In this document: in pieces, positions 57,709-64,000 of the stretch
Numbering within the stretch: position 1 is the first letter of the stretch
How the letters are laid out: each line of letters opens with the position of its first letter
DNA from: an uncultured Peptococcaceae bacterium
Lineage (GTDB): Bacteria > Bacillota > Peptococcia > Peptococcales > Peptococcaceae
Assembly (NCBI GenBank): GCA_902492275.1
Contig: CABUKW010000003.1
Span: 6,852 to 70,851, forward strand
Direction of reading: 5' to 3'
DNA: 64,000 nucleotides
Notes under the pieces: model-generated
Database searches by the model: none
The model's input: the letters and a program-made list of their open reading frames with translations, nothing else
Told to the model about the DNA's origin: nothing
Position numbers and translations under genes: made by a program

Positions 57709-59064
57709 ATGTTAGAATTGGTGCAAAGCGCCAACAGTGTACTTTGGGGGCCAGTGCTGCTGCTATTGTTGTGCGGCACAGGTATCTGGTACACCGTTCG
57801 TCTGCGGTTTATTCAAGTCAGAAAATTTGGAGAAGCCTGCAAATTGGTATTTGGACACATAAGGTTTCGGGGCGGTGAGCGAAAGGCCGGGGAGATGACG
57901 CCCTTTCAGTCTTTGGCCACGGCTATCGCCGCGCAGGTGGGAACCGGTAATTTGACCGGCGCAGCCACTGCGTTGGTTTCCGGCGGTCCCGGCGCTATTT
58001 TTTGGATGTGGGTCAGCGCTTTTTTCGGCATGGCTACTATTTACGCCGAAGCCACACTGGCGCAAACCTATAAAACTACGCTGCCTGACGGCGAAGTAAC
58101 CGGTGGGCCGGTTTATTATATCCGCCAGGCGTTTAAGGGGACCTTTGGCAAAATCTTGGCGGCGGCGTTTGCCCTATTTATCATTTTGGCGTTAGGATTT
58201 ATGGGCAATATGGTGCAGTCCAACTCCATTGGCAGCGCTTTTACAGAAGTGTTTTCCAGCAGAAATATCAACGTTCCTCCCATCACCCTTGGGATTTTGC
58301 TGGCTGTCTTTGCTGCCTTTATTTTCATCGGCGGTACAAAGCGGCTGGGCGCTTTTGTAGAAAAAGTGGTGCCGCTCATGGCAGCCATGTATGTGATTGG
58401 CGGTTTGGTGCTGATTATTCTGAACATCGCCCACTTGCCGCGCGTGTTGGAAACCATTATTGTATGCGCCTTTAATCCCAGCGCTATGGGCGGCGGCGCC
58501 TTGGGGATTACAGTACAGCAGGCTATTCGTTACGGGGTGGCGCGTGGGCTGTTCTCCAACGAAGCAGGGATGGGCTCTACGCCTCATGCCCATGCCCGAG
58601 CGGCGGCCAAGAATCCCCACGAGCAAGGCCTAACCGCTATGGTTAGCGTTTTTATAGATACCTTTATCGTTTTAAACATGACTGTCTTTGCAGTGCTGTC
58701 CACCGATGCATTGGCAACAGGAAAAGGCGGAATCGCGCTGACCCAGGCGGCCTTTTCAACAGTGTACGGCAGTTTCGGCGATATTTTCGTAGCGATTTGC
58801 TTGCTGTTTTTTGCTTTTTCCACCATTTTGGGCTGGCACTTCTTTGGAGCAGTCAACGTAAAATATTTATTCGGCGATTTTGCCGTAAAGGTGTACTCGT
58901 GCATTGTGATAGTCTGCATTATTATCGGTTCTACTCTAAAAGTGAACCTAGTCTGGGAATTGTCCGACTTCTTCAACGGCATGATGGTAATTCCTAACGT
59001 CTTGGCGCTGTTGGTGTTGACCGGCGTTGTGGTGACTAGCTGCAAAAAATACAGCGGAAAATAA
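57709..59064 (+). CDS. Alanine/glycine:Na+ symporter (AGCS family)
   Basis: A 451-residue sodium:amino-acid symporter. Signature regions are TPFQSLATAIAAQVGTGNLTGAATAL, GGPGAIFWMWVSAFFGMATIYAEATLAQ, TGGPVYYI and SNEAGMGSTPHAHARA. About eleven helices are expected. ATG 57709 has GAGGAGA 8 bases upstream. The glycine riboswitch and terminator lie in its leader, so glycine level sets its expression. The family imports or, when glycine is high, exports these amino acids; an ON-switch and export are the usual reading (inference). Confidence 0.94.
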   Translation: MLELVQSANSVLWGPVLLLLLCGTGIWYTVRLRFIQVRKFGEACKLVFGHIRFRGGERKAGEMTPFQSLATAIAAQVGTGNLTGAATALVSGGPGAIFWMWVSAFFGMATIYAEATLAQTYKTTLPDGEVTGGPVYYIRQAFKGTFGKILAAAFALFIILALGFMGNMVQSNSIGSAFTEVFSSRNINVPPITLGILLAVFAAFIFIGGTKRLGAFVEKVVPLMAAMYVIGGLVLIILNIAHLPRVLETIIVCAFNPSAMGGGALGITVQQAIRYGVARGLFSNEAGMGSTPHAHARAAAKNPHEQGLTAMVSVFIDTFIVLNMTVFAVLSTDALATGKGGIALTQAAFSTVYGSFGDIFVAICLLFFAFSTILGWHFFGAVNVKYLFGDFAVKVYSCIVIVCIIIGSTLKVNLVWELSDFFNGMMVIPNVLALLVLTGVVVTSCKKYSGK

Positions 59065-59066
59065 AG

Positions 59067-59107
59067 AACAGCCGTATCTGCCTCCCGAAGCAGATACGGC
59101 TGTTTTG
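59067..59107 (+). terminator. Rho-independent terminator
   Basis: AACAGCCGTATCTG pairs with GCAGATACGGCTGTT and is followed by TTG, between convergent genes. Confidence 0.9.
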
Positions 59108-59150
59108 TACATACAAGGAAATTAATAAAAGCATGGTTTAAAGAAACGCC

Positions 59151-60629
59151 TTATGCGGCCTGCTGCAATTGTTCACCAGTCTGCTTTTGCTGCTCGTCTA
59201 TCAACTGCAGCGTAGCATAGGTCATGTCCACAATATCGCCGCGGGTGGCAGCGGTGCTACCAGAGGCTTGTTCGTCTGTCAAAATGCCGTGGGGTACGGC
59301 GATGGCCAAAGCGTCCTGATAACTGTGTTCAATGCCCAGAACGCGGAGCATCATAACGGCATAATCCCGTTTGGATACAGCTCCTGTGCCGAAGGTAGTC
59401 GCACTCTGTCCGGCTGCCAGCTTCTTTTCATATAAAAAGCCGATGGAGGAACGAGCCCATTCTGGCACATCGGTAAAGGGACAAATGTCGGCGTAATACT
59501 GGCCGTTTTCCCGTAAAGCGGCGATACCGTCATTCATACGCATTACCATCACGCCCATTTCCACTCGGGTCATGCTGTCCTCTAACCGGAAGCCGCCTTC
59601 ATCGCCCGCAAAAAGACCCAGCGCCTGCAAAGCCTCCGCTTTTTTCTGTGTAGATTCGCTGGATACCGACACATGATTAGAAGTGGTTGTCGTATCGGTA
59701 TCTTCTTCCTCCGGTTCGCCCAAAATATCCTTCAGATAGCGATCGTCTACCATATCGCCGGTGACGGCGTTCTGCAACGATAAGCCGGCAAAGGGCACGC
59801 TGGTGCTTTTCTGACCAATTGTGCGGCCGGTGTAAATTTCTTTGCTGGTTTCATAAGCGGCTTGATCGTAGCTATGAGTCCCCTTCTGCTGGAACGTATC
59901 CAAATCTAATAAAAAGTAAGACCAGCGGTCGCTGTTATCCTGTTTGCCGATAGGATCATTGAAGGTAACGTCCAGCATCCACCATTTTTCGTCCAGATAA
60001 ACGGCGTTCCAGATATGATTGCCGCCGTAGGCGGTGCCCGTCACCTTTATGCAGGGAATCTCCAGCATTTCACACAATAGTTGCACACTGTTGGCATAGC
60101 CCTCGCAGACAGCCTGCCCTTCGATTAAGCAGCCAAAAGCAGTGAACGCTTTGTAATAACGGTCGGGGTCGGATACTGCCGCCGATACATATTCGCAATT
60201 ATCTACAAGATAATTATTGATATAACGCAGCTTTTCGTAGTCGGTGCTGTAGATGGCAGCGTCGGCTACGATTTCCTTAGCCTTGTTTTGCACATACTGG
60301 TTTAAATCATTATAGTCTCTGCCGCGAAAGGTCACAAAAAAGGTAGTAGGATTTACATTGGAATAATATTGCAGATTGGCGTCCAGACTAAACGGCAGCA
60401 GACGCGTAGCCAAATCCAATACTTCATTCATATAATTTTCAGCAGCGGGGCTTTCTCCGGCTACGTTGGTATTCAGCCGAATTTCTCCCGTTGCCCCATC
60501 ATGCAGATAAATTTGATATAACGTTGTAGCCGCGCCAACCTCGTCGGCAGCGGTGTTTGCCCATGCAGGCGCAGCGCCCAGCAACAGCAGACCGATATAA
60601 AGCAGTGTGAGCAGTTTTTTATGTTTCAT
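59151..60629 (-). CDS. Exported transglutaminase-like protein with SLH domains
   Basis: A 492-residue exported protein. A signal peptide (LLTLLYIGLLLLGAAPAWA) is followed by a transglutaminase-like domain whose triad is Cys in IEGQAVCEGYANS, His in GGNHIWNAVY and Asp in WMLDVTFND. An acidic Thr/Ser-rich linker comes next. The C-terminal third carries at least two SLH motifs (ALGLFAGDEGGFRLEDSMTRVEMGVM, then TDVPEWARSSIGFLYEKKL). SLH domains anchor the protein to cell-wall polymer. It could cleave or crosslink wall peptides. GAGGA precedes the ATG. Confidence 0.9.
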   Translation of the reverse strand: MKHKKLLTLLYIGLLLLGAAPAWANTAADEVGAATTLYQIYLHDGATGEIRLNTNVAGESPAAENYMNEVLDLATRLLPFSLDANLQYYSNVNPTTFFVTFRGRDYNDLNQYVQNKAKEIVADAAIYSTDYEKLRYINNYLVDNCEYVSAAVSDPDRYYKAFTAFGCLIEGQAVCEGYANSVQLLCEMLEIPCIKVTGTAYGGNHIWNAVYLDEKWWMLDVTFNDPIGKQDNSDRWSYFLLDLDTFQQKGTHSYDQAAYETSKEIYTGRTIGQKSTSVPFAGLSLQNAVTGDMVDDRYLKDILGEPEEEDTDTTTTSNHVSVSSESTQKKAEALQALGLFAGDEGGFRLEDSMTRVEMGVMVMRMNDGIAALRENGQYYADICPFTDVPEWARSSIGFLYEKKLAAGQSATTFGTGAVSKRDYAVMMLRVLGIEHSYQDALAIAVPHGILTDEQASGSTAATRGDIVDMTYATLQLIDEQQKQTGEQLQQAA

Positions 60630-60866
60630 TGAGATTCCTCACTTTCTTTATTTCTCATTTATAAAGCATTTGTTACAGTATAGCATATTTCAGATAGGAA
60701 AATGTAAGGATTTTATTAAGATTTACTTGCAGAAAAATAATTTTATCAAAAGTAATTTGCTCTAAAAGGATTTTTGCATTATAATATAAAAAATAGTTTG
60801 CAATCATTTTTATAACAAATGAATTTTGTAACGGTATTTAGGTTGAAAGAGCAGGAGGGAAACCAA

Positions 60867-61412
60867 TTGATAGAGATTTTGACTATGCTGAATCAATATG
60901 CCATTATTTTTACAGCAGCCATGGCCTTGATTGCCCTGATTTTTTTAATCAGATTGGTGCAGCTGCAGCGAGAAATAAAAACTTTAAAGAAGAAATATAC
61001 AGCGCTGACCGTAGGCGTCAACGGTGAAAACCTGAGTGAAATTGTAGAAAATTTGGTGGCCAGCAACGCGCTGACGCAGCAAGCAGCCCAGCAGCTAGAG
61101 CAGGATGTAAAAGAACTGCGCAAGCGGCAGCAGGCCAATCTGAACCACGTGGCCATTATGCATTACAATGCCTTTGACTTTACCTATGGAGAACTGAGCT
61201 TTTCCATGGCCGTCCTAGATGATTTGGGCAACGGCTATATCTTCACCAATATCCACAACAGAGATGACGCCCGCTGTTATTGCAAGCGGATTTTGAACGG
61301 GGAAAGCAAACATCCGCTCAGTGATGAAGAAAAAGAAGTGCTGGAATATGCGCTGAACAACGAAATCAATTACAGTCGCGCAGCCCGCAATGCAGGCGCT
61401 GCCAAATCATAA
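60867..61412 (+). CDS. DUF4446-family membrane-anchored protein
   Basis: A 181-residue protein with one N-terminal membrane helix (YAIIFTAAMALIALIFLIRLVQL), a coiled-coil helix (about 40-100) and a conserved C-terminal domain. That domain has AIMHYNAFDFTYGELSFSMAVLDDLGNGYIFTNIHNRDDARCYCKRI, the DUF4446 hallmark. The start is TTG 60867 with AGGAGGG 7 bases upstream. In many Firmicutes this family lies right after parB near the origin; here it is 40 kb away. Function unknown. Confidence 0.85.
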   Translation: MIEILTMLNQYAIIFTAAMALIALIFLIRLVQLQREIKTLKKKYTALTVGVNGENLSEIVENLVASNALTQQAAQQLEQDVKELRKRQQANLNHVAIMHYNAFDFTYGELSFSMAVLDDLGNGYIFTNIHNRDDARCYCKRILNGESKHPLSDEEKEVLEYALNNEINYSRAARNAGAAKS

Positions 61413-61436
61413 TAAGCTCAAAGATTTTTCTGGTAG

Positions 61437-61901
61437 ATGGTGATGGAAACGATGGGAGAAAAATGTCCATATAGTTTATTATTTAAACAACTTTCGATTG
61501 CTTTTGAAAATAATTTGCAGCGCGAGGCCGCTCAATATGGATTGACTGCCGCCCAGGCCAGCATTTTGATTTATCTATCTAATGTAGACCACAAAGTCAA
61601 TCAGCGTGAATTAGAAAGCTATTATCATCTGAGCAACCCCACTGTAACAGGTTTAATGAAACGGATGGAAGCTAAAGGCTTTATTCGTCGGCAGGTGAGC
61701 CAAGAGGACGGCCGCGCCAAATATATCACGCTTACCGACAAGGCGATGGAAATCAGCAGTGAGGTAAAGCAAAATCTGGCCAAGATGGAACAAAAGGTTG
61801 TGCAGGGCATGTCGCCGGAAGAAAGCGAGCAATTTCATGCCTTGCTGTTACAGGCTTTAAAAAATATTTATGTGTGCCGCGAAAAAACGCAGGAAAACTA
61901 A
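61437..61901 (+). CDS. MarR-family transcriptional regulator
   Basis: A 154-residue winged-helix regulator. The DNA-binding core is LTAAQASILIYLSNVDHKVNQRELESYYHLSNPTVTGLMKRMEAKGFIRRQVSQEDGRAKYITLTDKA, including the wing DGRAK. A C-terminal dimer helix ends the protein (MSPEESEQFHALLLQALKNI). Start codons at 61437, 61443 and 61452 are all possible and none has a strong SD. A terminator hairpin follows at 61911. The target genes are unknown. Confidence 0.9.
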   Translation: MVMETMGEKCPYSLLFKQLSIAFENNLQREAAQYGLTAAQASILIYLSNVDHKVNQRELESYYHLSNPTVTGLMKRMEAKGFIRRQVSQEDGRAKYITLTDKAMEISSEVKQNLAKMEQKVVQGMSPEESEQFHALLLQALKNIYVCREKTQEN

Positions 61902-61910
61902 AAGCAGGCT

Positions 61911-61957
61911 AGCAGGCTGTTGTATGAAACATATTTCATGCAGCAGCCTTTTTGCTT
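61911..61957. terminator. Terminator between MarR and beta-CASP genes
   Basis: AGGCTGTTGTATGAA pairs imperfectly with TTCATGCAGCAGCCT and is followed by TTTTTGC; the genes are convergent. Confidence 0.82.
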
Positions 61958-61969
61958 GTCCGGCGGCAG

Positions 61970-63367
61970 TCACGGCAGAAGAAACCTATCGCCATAGCGG
62001 GGTGCATAGACTGCATAGGAACCGCCCTGTAGCATGTCGGCCAAAAACAGTGCCGTTTGCGCGTCGCCATGATTCAGAAAAATCTTTTCGGGAGCGGGCT
62101 GCAGCTTCTGCAGCCATTGCAGCAGCGCAGGCTGGTCGGCATGGATGGGGCGGGTCGGCAAAGACACCACGCGAGCCTGCACCGCAACCTCATCGCCAAA
62201 TAGCGTAACGCTGGCAGCGCCGTCCAGCAACGTGCGGGCTAAGGTGCCGCGGCGTGGATTTCCCAGCAGCGCCACCGTACATTGGGGCCGCCATAAATGA
62301 TGCTTGAAATGATGGCGAATGCGTCCGCCGTCGCAGGCGCTGCCAGCGGCAATGATGACCTTGGGCGAGTGGTCCTGATTCAGCAACCGGGATTGTTCAC
62401 TGGTAACGCATAGATGCAGCTGGGGAAAATCCAGCAAAGCGCCGCAGCGCTTCTTCAAAATCAGGGCTTCCTCATCCAAATAGCCGTTCAAATAATCGCC
62501 GCTGTAAACAGCGCAGGTTTCCTCCGCCAGAGGGTTGTCCACATACACAGGAAAGTCCGGCAGCGCTGACACCAGCCCCTCCTGTTTGATTTGCTGTAAA
62601 TAATATAAAATCTCCTGGGTGCGGCCAACGGCAGCGGCGGGAATCAGCACAGTGCCCTGCTTTTGAAAGGTAGCTTCCAGCACCTGCGCCAGCGCCTGCT
62701 TATAACCCTGTTGCTGCCAATAACAATGGTCTCCGTGGGTACATTCCATCACCACATAATCCGCCGCCGTTACCTGCTGCGGATCCTCCACAAAAGGCAA
62801 CGCCCGGTTTCCCAAATCGCCGCTGCACAAAAGCCGCCGCCTTTGGCCGTGCGACGTATAGTCCAGCGTGATCATGGCCGAGCCTAATATATGGCCGGCA
62901 TCATAAAAGCAAAATTGCAAATCCTTTGTTAAAGGCCGCTGTTGCTGGTAATGGCAGATTTTGATTTGCCGCAGCGTTTTTTCCACATCCTGCAGCGTAA
63001 AGAGAGGCTCCTGCAGCGGCTTGCCGGCCCGACGGTTTTTCTCATTGCGCCAGCGCAGTTCCTGCCCTTGCAAATCGGCGCTTTCCCGCAGCATTATGTC
63101 CAACAAATAAGCGGTAGGCTCGGTCATAAAGATGGGGCCTTCAAACCCCCGTTTTACCAAAAGAGGCAGCCGCCCGCAATGGTCGAGATGACAATGGGTC
63201 AGCAGCACCGCGTCCAACTGCTGCGGCTGAAACAGAAAGCTGCTGTTGTCAATCACATCCTGTCCCTGCTGTAACCCACAATCAATCAATAACTGATATC
63301 CTTCGTGCCGTATGTGCATACAACTGCCAGTCACCGCCCTGGCCGCTCCGCAAAAGGTAAGCTCCAT
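61970..63367 (-). CDS. Beta-CASP metallo-beta-lactamase-fold RNase
   Basis: A 465-residue MBL/beta-CASP/RMMBL protein of the CPSF73-like type. The metal motif is LLTHCHLDHCGRLPLLVKRG, followed by MTEPTAYLL and the further ligands AGHILGSAMI and SGDLGNR. The beta-CASP domain includes ECTHGDH, PAAAVGRTQEILYYL and IAAGSACDGGRIRHH. The RMMBL motif IFLNHGDAQTA ends the protein. ATG 63367 has AAGGAG 8 bases upstream; the frame extends 45 codons further without an SD. It is likely an RNA-processing nuclease. Confidence 0.92.
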   Translation of the reverse strand: MELTFCGAARAVTGSCMHIRHEGYQLLIDCGLQQGQDVIDNSSFLFQPQQLDAVLLTHCHLDHCGRLPLLVKRGFEGPIFMTEPTAYLLDIMLRESADLQGQELRWRNEKNRRAGKPLQEPLFTLQDVEKTLRQIKICHYQQQRPLTKDLQFCFYDAGHILGSAMITLDYTSHGQRRRLLCSGDLGNRALPFVEDPQQVTAADYVVMECTHGDHCYWQQQGYKQALAQVLEATFQKQGTVLIPAAAVGRTQEILYYLQQIKQEGLVSALPDFPVYVDNPLAEETCAVYSGDYLNGYLDEEALILKKRCGALLDFPQLHLCVTSEQSRLLNQDHSPKVIIAAGSACDGGRIRHHFKHHLWRPQCTVALLGNPRRGTLARTLLDGAASVTLFGDEVAVQARVVSLPTRPIHADQPALLQWLQKLQPAPEKIFLNHGDAQTALFLADMLQGGSYAVYAPRYGDRFLLP

Positions 63368-63491
63368 CCTTCCCGCTCCTTCGTTTGTGTGATAAGAGTT
63401 TGTTTTCCTTTTAGTTTGTCCTAGTGGAAAAAATCTATGCGGATTTTTTCGTTTCCTAATTGATTTTTTGCTGCATATCAGTTCTTTTCTA

Positions 63492-63990
63492 TTTGCTACC
63501 ACTTCGATTTATTTGCTACCCTTTGGATTTTTTTGCTACACTTTGCCCTATCCCTCCGTAATCCGCACATCCTCTGAACTGTGCAGCTTTGCCGGACTAG
63601 CTACGCTGTCCGTCATGCTTTGCACAGTCTGCGATGCTGTGCGTCTTAAGTCGGAATTTGGGCAAAGGTAGCGGGGATTCCGAAACCATAAAAGGGAAAA
63701 GAGTGTCCTGTCCCTTCTGTATTCTGCGTGGCAGACAGGTTGTAGGGGATGCTGCCCACAGGCCAGTAATTTAGGGCAGTGGTAGCGGGGAGTTTTAAAC
63801 CCATAGAAGGTTAAAAAGTGCCTTGCTTTTTCTGTATCCTGTCCGATAGATACGTTGTAGGGTACGCCGCCACTAGCGCGTTTTGAAGCGCGGTTTTTTG
63901 CGCGAATGCCGCTGGCCGTTAGGCCAGTTCTGTCATCCTGAGTGTCAGCGAAGGATCTTCTATCTGTTTTTATGAAAAATGTTTCCCCTA
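63492..63990. repeat. Non-coding tail with tandem diverged repeats
   Basis: No gene is supported from 63368 to 64000. A TTTGCTAC motif occurs three times (63494-63540) about 20 bases apart. Two diverged copies of a roughly 95-base unit start at GGTAGCGGGGA near 63668 and 63781; both contain TTCTGTAT.CTG and GTTGTAGGG. Near 63935, TCATCCTGAGTGTCAGCGAAGGATCTT resembles a common dispersed bacterial intergenic repeat. Confidence 0.6.
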
Positions 63991-64000
63991 TGGCTTAACA

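Noticed and set aside
63468..63671. 67-codon frame in the right-hand tail
   Set aside because: It lies across short tandem repeats and has no SD or recognisable composition.
1..64000. CRISPR arrays, tRNA and rRNA genes, complete insertion sequences
   Set aside because: No regular repeat-spacer pattern, cloverleaf or rRNA core, or transposase gene was recognised.

Overview
This window looks like an origin-proximal stretch of the chromosome of a strictly anaerobic Firmicute. The evidence is a chromosomal parA-parB pair inside a dense field of parS sites, a DnaA-box cluster, a trimeric NADH-linked [FeFe]-hydrogenase, an SLH-domain surface protein, CsoR/CopA copper control, a SEC-C-tagged methionine aminopeptidase and a glycine riboswitch. 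Many genes start at TTG or GTG behind strong Shine-Dalgarno (SD) sequences. A Negativicutes/Acidaminococcaceae-like host is plausible but not proven. No rRNA, tRNA, CRISPR array or complete insertion sequence was seen.

Layout. 0-2.8 kb: truncated map, a HxlR redox regulator with divergent flavoprotein genes, and a PIN/NYN-like protein. 3.0-6.3 kb: an orphan Rep_trans replication protein, then small genes separated by parS-bearing direct repeats. 6.3-9.4 kb: brnQ, a secreted stalk-domain protein and a DMT exporter. 9.5-13.4 kb: a two-component system cotranscribed with membrane proteins and flanked by two related small membrane proteins. 13.6-18.7 kb: MerR, HxlR, NAD(P)-binding, TDT-transporter, DUF2007 and metallo-beta-lactamase-fold genes. 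19.3-20.9 kb: parA-parB. 21-34.5 kb: small accessory genes (Cdd1, a decayed RelE-type toxin with intact antitoxin, copper-resistance cluster, HicB, HD proteins, RarD, PanE). 34.8-42 kb: an AT-rich metabolic block (LysR, SDR, large phosphodiesterase/phosphatase, ABC ATPase, SLC13 transporter). 42-50 kb: MFS, DegV, YhgE/Pip, DnaA-box cluster, rhodanese, ECF sigma and anti-sigma. 50.5-64 kb: crcB, hydrogenase operon hydCBA, LysR, GNAT, glycine riboswitch with AGCS symporter, transglutaminase-SLH protein, DUF4446, MarR, beta-CASP nuclease and a non-coding repeat tail.

The most striking feature is the parS array: 14 perfect and 2 one-mismatch copies of TGTTTCACGTGAAACA lie between 3.9 and 32.1 kb, on both sides of parAB. 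Several are embedded in 36-44 bp palindromes placed where transcription terminators are expected, two sit in a duplicated promoter cassette, one sits in the parA leader, and one is read in frame inside the coding sequence of a CopA-CopZ fusion. This suggests that a ParB-loading site has spread locally and been reused as intergenic punctuation.
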